DNA of 64,000 nucleotides from Cannabis sativa. Lineage: Eukaryota; Streptophyta; Magnoliopsida; Rosales; Cannabaceae. Positions 48,501 to 62,300 of the stretch are shown here, piece by piece (within the stretch, counting starts at the first letter, position 1; the number at the start of each line of letters is the position of its first letter). The position numbers and the translations under genes were made by a program. Under the pieces are notes generated by a model. That model was given only the letters and a program-made list of their open reading frames with translations, had not been told where the DNA came from and made no database searches. The stretch is from contig NC_083604.1 in the NCBI RefSeq assembly GCF_029168945.1, positions 68,712,211 through 68,776,210 of the forward strand, read 5' to 3'.

Positions 48501-51163
48501 GCCTTCACACTTGTGATATTTTCTCTGTGTTTGACCATGCTCTGTACATTCATTTGCTAAATTTCATTATTAAAAATTTCAGGTGTTTGTGAATGACCAA
48601 TTCTTGAACTGGGATCCAGAGAACAAAATCAAAGTCAGAATCGTATCAGCCAGAGCTTACCATTCACTTTTCATGCACAACATGTAAGTAAAGAAAAAGA
48701 AAAAAAACTTTTATAAAAGAAAAATCACACACTCATATACAACAGCTCCCCAGATAAGTTTCCTAAACGTTATATATACATATAACAGTAATAATAATAT
48801 TTGTATGGTTAGATGTTAATAAAGTCCCAACTGGCCAAAAAAGAAAAGAAAGTGTTTAGCTTAGTAGTGTACGTACAATGGATAACTGGGTAGGTTGCAG
48901 GTGCATCCGACCCAGTCCTGAAGAGCTGGAGAGTTTTGGTACTCCGGACTTCACTATTTACAATGCTGGGCAGTTCCCGTGTAATCGTTACACTCACTAC
49001 ATGACATCCTCGACTAGCATAGACCTTAATCTTGCTAGAAGAGAAATGGTCATCCTCGGCACTCAGTACGCCGGGGAAATGAAGAAAGGTCTTTTCAGTG
49101 TTATGCATTATCTCATGCCTAAGCGTCAAATCCTCTCCCTACATTCTGGCTGCAATATGGGAAAAAGTGGAGATGTGGCTCTCTTCTTTGGACTCTCAGG
49201 TATTGTGTCATCATCGGCATCATTATCATAATAAAGCCGATGATGATCGCAACAATTCATCATATCCCGTCCCATCCCTTTTGGCGTTTAAGCCCCGCCA
49301 ATGCCATGACATATCTGATATTTGCCTATGCTATGCTATGATGATGATGATGACTACTTGGTGTTTTTGTTTTGATGTTATTGTTGTGAATTGTGATGAT
49401 GAGTTTTCTCTTTTGGTGTTTTTTGTTCTGTTTTTCTAGGTACTGGGAAGACTACTCTGTCTACTGATCACAATAGATACTTGATTGGAGATGATGAACA
49501 CTGTTGGAGTGATACTGGTGTGTCGAATATCGAAGGCGGTTGTTATGCTAAGTGTATTGATCTTTCGAGGGAGAAGGAACCTGATATTTGGAATGCCATC
49601 AAGTTTGGAACTGGTAAAATTATTGAACTCTTTACTTTTTGTTCATCTGTGTTGATGGTGATTTAGGTGAATGATATGAATTTGATGTTATGTTTCTACT
49701 TTGTTTCTTTAGTGGTTGAGAATGTGGTTTTTGACGAGCATACTCGGGAGGTGGATTATACTGATAAATCTGTTACAGGTAATTTTCAAACTCTTTTAAT
49801 TTTCTTTAAAAAATATTTTGAGGCAACTTTTCCATCAATGGTATTTGATAAAGTTCAAGATAAGTAATGTGACTTGGATTTGCATTATAAATTTGAAATC
49901 ATAATACCATTTTCAAATGAAATGAGCTGCACATTTTAAATATGACTCTGACAATGAATGGTGGCAATTATGCCTGTTGACCTTATCTGTTTACTTTTTT
50001 TTTTGCTAAACACAGCTGACTTTACTTAATTTAATAGTTTACTCAACAGTTTAAGCAACCTAATATTAGATTACCTCAAGTCAATACCTCTCCTCTCCGT
50101 ACAGATGAGCTCAAGTATATTTTTTAGTTTATTATAATAATAATGATGCAAACAATTTAGTCAATAGTCAACCAACTCTTTTATTTTTATTAATAATTAT
50201 AACACTTTTTTTTTTGTTCTTGTTGCAGAGAACACTCGTGCAGCCTATCCAATCGAATACATTCCCAATGCTAAGATACCTTGTGTTGGTCCACACCCAA
50301 AGAATGTCATTCTTTTAGCCTGTGATGCATTTGGTGTGCTCCCACCAGTGAGCAAGCTCAACCTGGCTCAGACCATGTACCACTTCATAAGTGGCTACAC
50401 AGCTCTGGTGAGTGGTCACTAAAAAATTAAAACCTCACCCAACTATCCATTGGCTTTGGCTAAACTCTCTGGCTCATTCATGAAAATTCAGGTGGCTGGG
50501 ACAGAAGAGGGAGTGAAGGAGCCTCAAGCAACATTCTCGGCTTGCTTTGGTGCCGCTTTCATTATGATGCACCCTACCAAGTATGCAGCCATGCTGGCTG
50601 AGAAGATGCAGAAACATGGCGCGACGGGATGGCTCGTCAACACTGGCTGGTCTGGTGGAAGGTATAGATGACATGACGATCATGTACTTGGTTGTGACAC
50701 ATACCACATTTCATTAATTGCATATAGTTTACTCTATTGTGACTCTTTGAACCCTGCAGATATGGTTCTGGAAAGAGAATTAAGCTTCCTTACACAAGGA
50801 AAATCATTGATGCCATTCACTCTGGTAGCCTCTTGAATGCAAATTACAAGAAAACCAAAGTGTTTGGACTTGAAATTCCCACTGAAGTGGAAGGAGTCCC
50901 TTCTGAAATCCTGGACCCTGTGAACACTGTTAGTTGACTTTTTTATCTTCCTTTCTTTGACCTTTCTTTCTTATGTTAGAAGTTTTATTGGGTCATTTTA
51001 ACTCTTTTCTTTTTTCCAGTGGGCAGATAAGAAAGCTTATGATGAGACTTTGTTGAAGCTGGGAGGACTTTTCAAGAAGAACTTTGAGACATTCACAACC
51101 TATAAGATTGGGAAGGATAACAATCTCACTGAAGAGATCCTTGCTGCTGGTCCAAATTTTTAA
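45527..51163 (+). CDS. PCK: Phosphoenolpyruvate carboxykinase (ATP)
   Basis: Converts oxaloacetate and ATP to phosphoenolpyruvate, CO2 and ADP in the cytosol, the entry step of gluconeogenesis from lipids and organic acids. Coding exons: 45527-45804, 46295-46476, 47397-47550, 47650-47734, 48583-48683, 48901-49199, 49440-49613, 49713-49778, 50229-50407, 50492-50661, 50760-50928, 51020-51163. They total 2,001 nt, 666 aa, typical for plants. All junctions are GT-AG and keep frame. Residues about 1-120 form the plant-specific extension, which is phosphorylated in some species. The P-loop GLSGTGKT is at about 364-371 and the metal-binding GDDEHCWSD at about 383-391. The start [11 protein letters not shown] gives the expected N-terminus. 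I see no defect. Confidence 0.97.
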
Positions 51164-51210
51164 AGCTGGCAAAAGAAGAAATTACTAGTGTCTTGGGAAT
51201 TGGGGGCAAA

Positions 51211-51216
51211 AATAAA
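51211..51216 (+). terminator. Possible PEPCK polyadenylation signal
   Basis: AATAAA lies 48 bases after the stop codon, followed by AT-rich sequence with TATATGTAA motifs. It is a reasonable near-upstream element for 3' end formation. Confidence 0.4.
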
Positions 51217-52189
51217 AGATCTTAGTATAATTATTATATTATATATGTAATCAAAATGTGGTCTGAGCACCCCAAAAAAGAAGAGGTGTGGGGAGAAAAA
51301 GTTGGGTTATGTGATATGTGTCAAATGGTTATTGTAATAAGTTGATTTATATTAGTAAAAAATGTAGGTGATGAACAATCGAGTCAGTCGCGCCTTGCAT
51401 CAGTTCATATTATATACCTTGTATTTCAGTGGAAAAGCATCTTTGCTCAAAAAGCTTTGGCCTATTTTCTTCTTCTTCTTTGTCTTTTATTTTTAGATTC
51501 TTTTTTATTATTGCATTAAAAAAGTCCATTATAATATATACCTAGCACCTCAACGTTAACTGTTTAGTATTTATGGAAGATTAATTTTTTTTTTGGCTTT
51601 CAAGTATTCTTCCGTTAGATTTTTCTTTTTGGCATACAGAAGATGGTTTCAAATACTCATGTTATGTTATGCCATGTTATGTTTTATGTTTTGTTGTTGT
51701 TGGTGATTATTGGATAGTATTGTCCTACATGGATTAATAAAGATAAAATATTAAATCATATATAAGATTATATACTATTTTTGAAAATTAATCTCATGTT
51801 TATTGACATGGTATTAGAGCCATGTCTAGAGGAAGGGAAGGAAAGTTTATTTCTTCCGTCTAAGATTTATATGTTTATTTTTCTTATCTTATTTATATTT
51901 TAGTGATGTAAATGTTATTTTAATGTATTTTTCAAGCCAAACTTGTATTGTAGCTGTGGTGCTAGACTGGTTGTTTGGGATTGGACTTCCACTTAATTTT
52001 ATTGAGTCAAGTTGTTTAGTTTGATCTCTGATTTTTATAGAAGATATTCGTTTTGTAATAATTTAGGCTTGTTAGAAGATAGTACTAGTTTACTTTCTAA
52101 TTTTTTTTGAAGCGTCTTATATTTGTAGTCTGACTATCATAGCTACTCATGAATTAGTTGTGCATGCGACACACAACTCTTTCCATAAA
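51217..52189. other. Intergenic with a copia primer-site relic
   Basis: ATGGTATTAGAGCCATG at 51809-51825 resembles the copia primer-binding site for initiator tRNA-Met (TGGTATCAGAGC). Preceding sequence around 51700-51805 could be an LTR end. No coding domain follows, so this is at best an old fragment. Confidence 0.35.
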
Positions 52190-53300
52190 ATTAAGTGGAA
52201 CAGTTCAGAACCTAAACAAATGACTTGGCAACTCACTTTACTTAGGCAATCGTTTTTCTTTCGCTAACTGTTTTGAACATACTTCACTTAGGTATTAATT
52301 TCTTTTGTTGGAGTTATATAGTGAAACTTCTATGTAGCCTTAAGCAATAAACATATAATATTCTAATTATACTTATAAGTGAATGTTTGAAGATAAGAGA
52401 TTATTCCAATGTAAGTTGAGAAAAAATTTAATATATTTTTTTATGTATTTTAAATTTTATTTTATTTCATTATATTTTTATTTTTATTCCTGTATTTTTA
52501 TTCTACGCAACCAATCGTTACAATTACTAAGGAAAACAAGAATAATATTGTATCTAATCTAGCTATGACTATTGATAGATTACATGTAATAAATTGGTTG
52601 ATAGAATTAGTTAGGATATTTACAGTTAAATTAGTTAGTTAATGACTGATTGATACACTTGTACAATTCTGTTACAAAGTTCTTGTTACAACTCGTTGAC
52701 TTTTGTAAGCTTTTGTCTAAAAATAAAGCTTAGTTTAATGACTTGATCAAAATTTTTACAAACCTTTGAGATACATTGTCAATTTTGTGTCTAAATAGAG
52801 TTATATTATGGCATCAAGAAGCCATCGACGAAAGTCGATCATGGATCTTACTCATGTTTCCACCTCGTTCCACTATTTAGAATCCCACCATCGCCATTGC
52901 TACTCTGATGGATGTCGTTCCTCAACAACAACCAAATAATCGATTTAACAATTCTTTGAATTCTTCCCTCACTGTTCGTCTTGATCGCACGAATTTCCTT
53001 GCCTGAAAATTGCAGGTCATTCCTATTGTCATTGGTTATGGGCTTGATGATATTATTCTCATAAGAATTAATTCACTTAAAAGACTAATCACCAGTATCT
53101 AAATCCTGAGTACCTTGCATGGAGAAGAAATGATCAACTACTTCTAAGTTGGCTTCGGTCATTTGTGTCTAATACTGTTCTTGGATCTTTGGCTTATCAC
53201 ACCTTATCATATGCTGCATGGAAGGCACTCAGACAAAGATTCTCAAGCCAGTCCAAAGCTATTTATTGCAAAGCAAATCTCAATTTTTGACTATATAAAA
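52190..53300 (+). mobile_element. Ty1/copia 5' relic: LTR end, primer site, gag
   Basis: An LTR-like segment is followed by TGGCATCAAGAAGCC (about 52809), a mutated copia primer-binding site. Decayed gag follows: LTVRLDRTNFLA, then KLQVIPIVIGYGLDD, then in another frame AWRRNDQLLLSWL and AAWKALRQRFSSQS. These are hallmark segments of copia gag. Stops and frameshifts are frequent, and no pol sequence follows. Confidence 0.6.
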
Positions 53301-53477
53301 GGGTAATCTTTTAATATCAATTTACTATGACAAAGTCAAATTACTTATTGATTCATTATCCACTATTGGCATGGGCGGCTCTTATGGAGTGCAAGCTGGG
53401 CTATTGCACAAGGTCCCAAAAAATAAAGAGCCAAAAAAAATAGACCCTTTATAAAATGATAAAATGGACTTTCTGTT

Positions 53478-53810
53478 ATTAATTGGACTTTATGTTTTGT
53501 TAAATGATAAAAATAGACCCTGTATTTTTCAAAATAGTACAAATATGATCGTGAACTGATTTTTTGTCAAAATAAAATTTAATAATAATCCGATCTAAAA
53601 GTGATATAACAAAATTGTTTACATTTTTTGTATCTGTTCGTGTTATAAATTGTCTTCAAGTTGGTTATATTAAAAAAAAAGTTATCAAAAATTAAGTTAA
53701 GGGTCCTATTTTTACTATTTTAAAAAATACATGGTCTATTTTATCATTTAACAAAATAGAAGGTCAAATCGATAACTTTTGCAAAACAAATACTCTAAAA
53801 TAGTATTTAC
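53478..53810. mobile_element. Degraded copy of the 4987 MULE-type MITE
   Basis: It shares AATAGACCCTGTATTTT, ATAATAATCCGATCTA and the end AAAATAGTATTTAC with the element at 4987-5362. Its left terminal repeat is eroded and no TSD is visible. Confidence 0.65.
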
Positions 53811-54436
53811 TATTTTTAGTAGAATATTTACCCATTCTTAAAAAGAATAAATAAAAAATAAATAAAATTTGATATAATTTATCACCAAACAAAATACAGC
53901 TAATTTTCATAAAAAATAAATAAACAAAATAAACTGTCTTCATAAATTTTAGGGTTGCAAACAAAATTAAAATGAATATAATTTTGTATTGTAAATTTTG
54001 GTGTATATGAAGTCGACCTTCCGGCCCAGACTTCAAACACGCTCTAATCAGAAACATAATGGACCTCAAATCTTACGGAATGAGAGCGAAAAGAGGCGGG
54101 CAAAACAGAAACACCCAAAAATTAAAAAAACTAATTAATAAAAAAGGAAAAACCAAAATAAAGAAAGGAAAAAGAAAAAAAAATTAGGGTTGAGGGGTGC
54201 GCACTACGCCACCCGCGTACACTAGTATTCATCCCCTTTATTTCTGGGACCTTCGGTTTCCGTCCTCTATATCCCCCGTTATCTCCTTTTCTTGACGCCC
54301 AATTCGTTCTCCTTCGTTTCACACAGATCTGAGATTGCTTCGTTTTCTCCATCCTAGACTTGCTTCGTCTCGCCGCGATTGGACGCTGAAATCGCATTAT
54401 TTTGCCGAATTTCGTCGATTTCGGCCACATTTTCAG

Positions 54437-54665
54437 GTATTTCGTTCAATTTCATGTCAAATTCGATTTTTTTGATCGAATCTGGTCGGTTTTGATGTTT
54501 ATTTTGTATTTGAGTACGTTTCTCTGTCTATTTGATTGGTATAACGCCATCGTGAAGTCGATGGATTTTGATTTGGACGGAGGAGAGGAAATTAGGGTTT
54601 TGGATTCGACGATTTTTGTCAAAATCGATTTAATTTGATGATCGGTGGACTTTTTTGCGTTTCAG
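54437..54665 (+). other. Predicted 5'-UTR intron of the SPT2 gene
   Basis: Donor CAG/GTATTT at 54437 and acceptor GCGTTTCAG ending at 54665 bracket a T-rich segment 28 bases before the start codon. The preceding CT-rich sequence (54240-54436) fits a plant leader. Confidence 0.5.
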
Positions 54666-54693
54666 GTTTTTGCGTTGAAGTGATTTTTAAGCT

Positions 54694-57600
54694 ATGCGGG
54701 CGTACGATAGAGAAGTTAGTACTCTTCAAATCTGTACCTTTGTTGCGTATTGTTCTTTTTCTATTTTTTTTCTTATTATATTTGGCAATTTCAATTTTTT
54801 TTGTACAGGAACGGCATCCACAAATGGAAGATGAATATGAAGACTACGATGATTCTGGATACGGATATGAGGAAGAAGGTGATGAGGAGGAGGGGGAAGA
54901 AGAAGAGTATGAAGAAGAAGATCCAAATCTTAGCAAAGAACGGTTGGAGTACCTTGCGTACAGACAACGTGTAAAAGAACGAATCAGAAAGCAGAGGAAG
55001 AAAGAAGGTGGTTCTGGTCCCAACAATTCTTATGGCGATAGGAAGAAGCTTCCGTATGATAAGTGAGTGATTTAGTTCACTGTTGATGGCACTTTTGTTT
55101 CAGAAGTATACCATACCCCATATGTGATTCTAACATTTTGATCAATCGGTATCTTGTTTAAGGATTTGTAAATTTTGTAACTCACGGATTAGGGTTTGTA
55201 GAAGTCATATTGGTAGGGTTTTTTGTTTTTTTTTTTTCCTTTTTTCTTTTAGTTAGCTGGTTTGGTTTTTCTGAATTTTCTCATGATTATTTAAACCATG
55301 ACCATGGACGATCACTGAAGTTTTAATTAAGGAGTTTGTTGAGTATGCATCATGGGAGCATTTAGGTTTGCAATTCCTTTCTCTACGAAGAATTATTTTA
55401 TTTTAGGACTATCAAGTTTGATTATTGTCACGTTGTATTGCTTTCGGATATGGCATTGCAATATGCTGGTGTGCTCATATTTTCTTTTCTGGAGTATGAC
55501 AGAATGATGTTTGTGCTAAGTAATTTTGTTGTGTTGTTTTTGCAGTTATGGATCCTTTTTTGGCCCATCCCAACCAGTTATTGCTTCAAGAGTAATTCAA
55601 GAGAGCAAGTCATTGTTGGAAAATCAACATTTGACACCTCAACTTTCCAATGCCCTTCATCCTGTATGTAACGCAATTACTATTTGATTTTCACTTAATT
55701 GGATGCTGCACTGGATGATCTTTTTCGTTTTACTGAAAGTTCCTGTATTAATTAACTGAGGGTTGTTACCTTTTAATGATCTGTTTTGTCTTTTGTGTAG
55801 TAATTTTATGCTTACCTTGGTTATGGTTGTTATGATTATGCCCTTTGTGTGTTGCAGCTGAAGCAAAACAATAAAAATTAAAGTTAGAAGCTGAAGCATA
55901 CAATGAAAATAAAAATTAGGAATAGGAGCTTAGTTTTCATACTTTGACACACACACACACATTTATTTGATATATTCTCTTTAGCTTACATAGGACTGCC
56001 AGAATGATATTGCAATGCTGGATACTGTTCCAGTTCCTTGCACAGGTTTTAAACATCTGCATGTGAAATCTCTTTTCATAAGCACGGACTTCGAAGCTTT
56101 GTTTTTGTTTTTATCTCCCCCTCCCCTAGTGTTTAAGATTCTTACTGCTGATTTTCTTGGCAGAGAAAAAAGAGCCCAAGTTCATCCTCTGCTCTTGCAA
56201 AACCCGGAGTACATAGTCTGAAACCGAAAGTTGTAAATGAGGTATATTTAGCATACATTATTTCACTGGTCCTTGAACATACATAATCTTTATTTTGCTT
56301 AATTTGACGGATCTTTTGGCGCATGCAGGTTAAAACTAAAGTCCAGAAACTAAAAGATACAAGAGACTATTCCTTTTTAATGGATGATGATGCAGAGATT
56401 CCAGCTCCTGCAAAGGTGCCTCCTCAGAGAAATGTCTCTGCTCCAAATTCTGGTGTGTTGCTAGATCTTAACTTGCTCTTGGCTATGGGGCTTGAAAACT
56501 TCTATTTTTCATTGAGGAAACTTATACAGGTTTTTTGCTGATGTTGAAGATGCACGATCTGCTCAACTGCCGATGAAAAGTAAACAAGCATTGGGAAATA
56601 ACGTGAGTCACTCACAGGGCAGTCATGCAGAAAGGAAATCAGCTCTTATGAATGGGCACTCTAGTAAATTACCTTTAGCAAGTAGGCCCAGTTCGGCAGT
56701 AATGGATTCTAGAAGACAGCATAGTAGCAGTAATGGAAGTGGATCTGGCCGGCATAGTATCAGCAATGGAACTGGGCCTGGCCGGCCTAGTAGCAGCCAT
56801 GGAACTGGGTCTGGCCGGGCTAGTAGCGGCAATGGAACTGGGCCCGGCAGGCCTAGTAGCGGTAATGGAACTGGGCCTGGCCGGCCTAGTAGCGGCAATG
56901 GAACTGGGCCTGGCCGGCCTAGTAGCAGCAATGGGACAGGGCGGCCTATAGTGACAAAAAATTTGCCGTTGAGGAGTCCAGCTCCTGTTGTCAGAAAAGT
57001 TGCCACACCAGCTGCGAAGAGTTCCATCCCAAGTTCTAAGAGTTCAATTCCAAGTACTAAGAGTTCCATTCCTCGTACCAATAGCTCATCCATGCCAAGT
57101 ATGCAGAAACCCTTTTCTTCAAAGTTGCAGCCCTCTATTTCTAGGCAGCAGCAGCAGTTAGGACAGAGAAGGGAATTACAGGCTCCTGCTAAGGCTAAAT
57201 TGTCGTCCAAACAGTCAACAGGATTATCAAGACCTCAGGTTTTTATTGTTTTCCTATACTCCCATTGGTGTCAAGTTTTTACTTGGCTGCTGCTGCAGTC
57301 TTATTGAATTGTAAAATAACAATATCTATTTTTCATGAAATTGGCAGATTAACAAGCCACAAAGACAAAGTTCATCCCACCTTACATCGCATGACAACCG
57401 CCCCAAGAAAAAGCCGATGAGACGATACTCTGATGATGAGGGTGATGAGGGGGACCAAGCCATTAGCATGATCAGACAAATGTTCGGGTAAAAATACTTG
57501 CTTTTTTCCCCTTCTAATTTCTGGTTTAGGTTTATTTACTGCCAGAGCCTCTATTTGAAAATTTCACTTGCTATCATGGTAGATAAGACCCTTTGAGGCT

Positions 57601-58167
57601 TAGATGTCACCTATCGCTCATTTTACTGCTTTTGTTTATAGTTTTTATATTCATGTACAATATTCCTAATAACAAAATCTGGAATCTTTTATTCCAGGTA
57701 TAATCCCAAAAAATTCGCCGGTCGTGATGATGATGATGATAGCGATATGGAGGCCAACTTTGACGATATTCAGAGAGAAGAGAAAAGAAGGTTGAGTAGC
57801 ATGATCCACTTAATCCTGTTTTAAATGATTTTATCCTGTTGTTACATTAAAGAGTTTAAAAGAGAAAAATGAAGGCCCAATATTGAATTATAGAGTACTT
57901 GAAATCAATAATAGCAAATTTGGGTTTTGATTTCTAATCAAATTCCAATAGGGACATAATCAAAATGAGTATATGAATTTAGCTGCTTCTTTGATGTTAA
58001 TAGAGGAGGTTTTTGTGTTATTTTTTTTTTAAATATATTTTGTATTTTGCAGTGAGATAATTGCGAGAAGAGAAGATGAAGAAGAGCAGCGTTTGATAGA
58101 GGAAGAAGAAAGAAGAGAGAGAGAAGCTAAGATGAGAAGATTAAAGAAGCGAAAGCTGGGGCATTAG
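54694..58167 (+). CDS. SPT2: SPT2-domain chromatin protein
   Basis: SPT2 proteins are nuclear HMG-like chromatin factors that bind histones H3-H4 and act in transcription elongation. Coding exons: 54694-54714, 54809-55062, 55546-55663, 56164-56241, 56329-56452, 56550-57238, 57348-57487, 57698-57790, 58053-58167; 1,632 nt, about 543 aa. The first exon encodes only MRAYDRE. An acidic tract (EEEGDEEEGEEEEYEEED) follows, then LSKERLEYLAYRQRVKERIR, a low-complexity Ser/Gly/Pro middle with a tandem repeat, and a C-terminal SPT2 domain (ISMIRQMFGYNPKKFAGRDD, acidic stretch, basic KMRRLKKRKLGH). The exon 6 acceptor at 56549 is the least certain junction: an alternative at 56529 would need a weaker donor. 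Confidence 0.85.
56727..56945 (+). repeat. 33-bp coding minisatellite in SPT2
   Basis: About six to seven tandem copies of a 33-bp unit encode SSGNGTGPGRP-like repeats (variants SNGSGSGRHSI, SHGTGSGRASS). The middle copies are nearly identical and the outer ones diverged. The unit is a multiple of three, so copy changes keep the frame. Confidence 0.9.
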
Positions 58168-59312
58168 AAGTATTAATATTTGATTTGAGTCTTTAGGAAG
58201 TGCTCAGTTTCTATTTTTATTTAAGTTTTGCCCAAGTTGTACACAATCAATCAAGTTTCTTGTTAGGTGGAAAAATCTTGGTGTTTTCTTTTTGGGGTGG
58301 ATGGGGTCAAATATTGAGTTAATTATTCACTAGTTTAGGAAGCTGTTGGTGGTGCCAATTGTACGTAGAGGGTAGTAATAACATGAGGTGATTTTTTTGA
58401 GTTTCATCTTGTTATTGCCACTCGCAGCCAAGTAAACTAGTTCCACCCACTTAAGTAAATAATATAATGTAAAAAAGCCAGATAACATTTTTTTGTCTAT
58501 CCCGGACCTCTTACGTCTAACTAATTTTCATAATCCTTCCGTCAAATAAAAACTGTAAAGACCAATTAAAAAAAGTGTAATCATATTAATTATGAAAGTC
58601 AAATGTATGTATATATTAAAAAAATAAAGAAAATAATATTAATAAAATAAAGATTTCCTTCTTTTTACTATAAAATAATGAAAATATAAACTTAATTGAA
58701 GTTTTTCTACGAGGAAAGAATGAAAAATAATGAAAATTTAATTTGTATTGATATTACTATAAAAATCTATCTGGAATTACATTACTTCAAAAATTAAAAT
58801 ACAACCTTCTTTATAATCTTTTTTTCTTCTCCTTTCAACAAAGTAGTTGGTTTCTTCTTCAAAAAAGTAGTTGGTGAAAAATAAAAACATTTCTATGTCT
58901 TATAATTTCATGTTTTAATGAAGGCATAATGTCATGTTTTTAGGAAGGCATAATTTGACGTCTTGTATACTTTTTTATCAGGAAAAATAAATAATAATAA
59001 TAATAAATGAAAAAAAAAGACAGTTCTGCACGGCCTAGATTCAGGAACAACAAAGGTAGAGCAAATTGGGTAAACTTCCACTAATTACTACCTCCACGTG
59101 CGTTTTCATTTTCCATTAATCATTTCCCTAATTTATCAATATAGAAAAATTTAATAATAGAAGTAGAGTCTCGGATCCCGTGAATGGTGATTATTTATTT
59201 CTATATTTTTTTTGTTTTTTGTTTTTTGTTTTTCCAAAATAATGAAATGAGTGTTTAGTAGAAGAAAATTGAACTGTAGTTTTGTGAATTTAGGTGGAGA
59301 GTGAGTGAGAGA
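58168..59312. other. Intergenic: SPT2 3' end and SS5-like promoter
   Basis: AT-rich, with a short AAT microsatellite near 58990. The SPT2 transcript end and the next promoter must lie here, but I see no decisive element for either. Confidence 0.5.
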
Positions 59313-62300
59313 ATGAAAGCGTTGATGATAACCACCACCACTGCGATTCAATGGCAACGCTCTCCTTCTTCCTCAAAGTTCAACCATGCTTCGCCCAAAC
59401 CTCCTCCATTTTCTTCTTGCTTAAGGTGACCTCACTCTCTACTTCCTTTTTTTCTTATCCTCGTGATTTTTGATCAAAATTCTATGCTTCCTGGGCTGGC
59501 TGTATAACTCTAGTTGTGCTTTTTAAAGGTCTTTACAAAATGTGCAATTCTACTTGTTTATCTGTACATTTTATATAGTATTATCATATACGTACTGTTC
59601 GTATGCTTGTAATATCTATCTACACGTAAATGTGTGAATTCTGAAACTGAAATTACTAGATTCGGTCATGCTTTAGTCATTGGATAAATGATCTTCTATT
59701 ATGGTTTCGAATTATTTTATTTATTTAGTTTGTAAAGTTTTCTGTATTTGTAAGTCTTTAATAAGAAATTTTTATGTGTGCGCGCATCTTTAGGTTGGAA
59801 GGTCCTGGAAATGCAGAAATTTCTGAGGTATGCTACTAATACAGTTGTTGGTTGCTACTTGCTACGAAATGCAAATCGATCAAATTTTACTTATTTATTA
59901 TTATTTTTATTATTTCATTGTAGTTATTTTTACAATTATATTTTATATTTAGCTTTTGTTTTTCTATTTAATCTTTAATTTGGTTCTTGATTTTTTCCGT
60001 TTCATTGTTCGATTTGAATGTGAAGTCTTCGAATGGTGAGGCGAAGAAGCATACTGAGGTTTGGCAACTATTCAAAGAAGCTCAGCAGAGTGAGTCTTTA
60101 ATGCAACTAAGAGTTTACTTTGATAAATATTTCTTCTTGAAATTGTGACTCTTAAACACAACATTTTATTAAGATTAATGTATATGGTTTGCTTTTATGT
60201 ATAGATATTTTGTACTTGAACAAACAACGCCTAAAGGCCATGAGGGAGCTGGACAGAACAAACAAAGAGAAGCAGTTGTTGCTGGATAAGATTGAGCAAT
60301 TAGAGTTGGAAAGGCAGTCTGGTGCTGTAAAAGGTAATGCTTTCATAGTGTGAACTGATTAATTTTGACTAGTTCTATAATTTGTGGTACATTGTGTTGA
60401 GTTGAGAGAGAAAGAAAGAGAGAAAGAGAGAGAGACAAAGAATTCTGTTATTGATTAACTAAGGAAATCAATACAATTGTTTATATATGTACAACAGAGC
60501 TAATAGAACAGTTGGAAAGTGTAACAGAAAGTTGTTATACAATCAGCTAACAACCAAAACTGAACTAACTAACTAACAACTGTCTTAACTAACTAATCAT
60601 TCTTTATGCATAGCAAAGCATCTATGGCATTCTCATGGTATAGATTTGTCCATGTGGTCGTTTGACATGTGGTTCATCAAATCTAACCGATTCTTATTTT
60701 GATTATAACAAAGAGAGATTGTAAATTTAAATTATTTTTTAGTTGTCTACAATACTAGAGTTATATGAGGATAAGGAACTACTGAGCTGTATAGTTCTTG
60801 TGACATGTAAAATATCTTTTCATATCAGTTCCGCCCAATGCAATATTCATTTTTCTCAATTTTTTTTTGCATAGTAGCCAAATTGAAGAATTATCTTTAA
60901 ATTCATCATCTCAAACCAGATAAACTATCATATTGTTGGGAAATGCTACTTCGGATAGATTCAATGGTCCTCACTGGCATGATTAGCACTGATGAGGCAT
61001 CTGACTTGAGAAGGCTGATCATGGATCACAAAGAAAGTATAGATGATCTTCTTGTTGACACACTACAGAAGAAAGATGTTGAGTTTCTAGCTGCACTTCG
61101 ACACTTTTCAGACAGAAGAAAAAAGTAAAATTATCTTCTAGATATTTGGGTATCATTTTATCATTGTTCTTACTGAAGTTATTCATTTACACATTTATCC
61201 CTTGAAACTTTTGGATGCTATGCCTATGGTAAAGTATTGCATTATAAGAAATATCACACTTGGTTATTTGTGTATAACTTGTAATCCTTTGCTGCTGAGA
61301 AGGCTAGATTCAAGAAATGCATGCACATGAATGACAGATGGGCTCTTCTTTGAATTTGTTTCCGATACCGTCTCAGTTATTGACCTGAAATAAATATAAC
61401 AATTTCAGAAGCATATATGCAATTTAGAATGTTCTTTGTACCGCAACATAAAATCTGTATAATATGGAAGTGCCTTTAAATGCCTTTTTCTCATCCCTGT
61501 CACAATCAAAGCTTCTTGTATCTATCATTTGTCTTTGTTATGTTTTCAAGATTTTGAAGATATTTTGCTCCTTTAAAGTTGTTAATATATTTGTTTCCTC
61601 TATTGTCTGTTGTTTAATTATTATGTTTCGTCTTTCCACTCTATCTATTCTCTTGCCTCCTCTCCTTTTTCTTTCCCCTGTTTTAACATAAATTTCTTAA
61701 TCCAGGAATGGATTTTACATTGTCCACATATGTACTGAAATGGCACCATTGATCTCAGTTGGATCTATGGCGTCTTACATAACAGGCTTATCTCGTGCAT
61801 TGCAGAGAAAGGGTCATTTGGTGGAGGTCATATTACCAAAGTAATCTCTGGACCATTTCATTGTTCATTCTTTAATAGCGACTACATAAATACCGCTTCA
61901 TTGTGATGAGATACTCTTCATTTGAAATTACTTTGCAAAACATAATTCTAGTACCTAAATAGATTGTGGTAACATGATGCGTAAATGTTATATAATGAGG
62001 TTGCTTTCTGCCTGCCTTTGAATACTTCCTTTTAGGGAAGTAATGAGTATAGAAAGTCTGGTCTATTGTAGTGCAGTGCATGTTGTCTTTCCTACATTGA
62101 TTATTATGGCATTCTTTAAGGTTCAGGCAGGCAGAGGAATTCAAGTGTGTAACTATATTAGGCAAGAGAGCATTAGATTGATTCCATACATTTGAATTTG
62201 CAATGGTCCACTTTTATTTTTTGTGAAAAGACAATCTGAAATTGTAGGCCCATGGTATTTTGGATTAATAGTTTGCAAGGAAGAATTTTTTTTAAATTAT

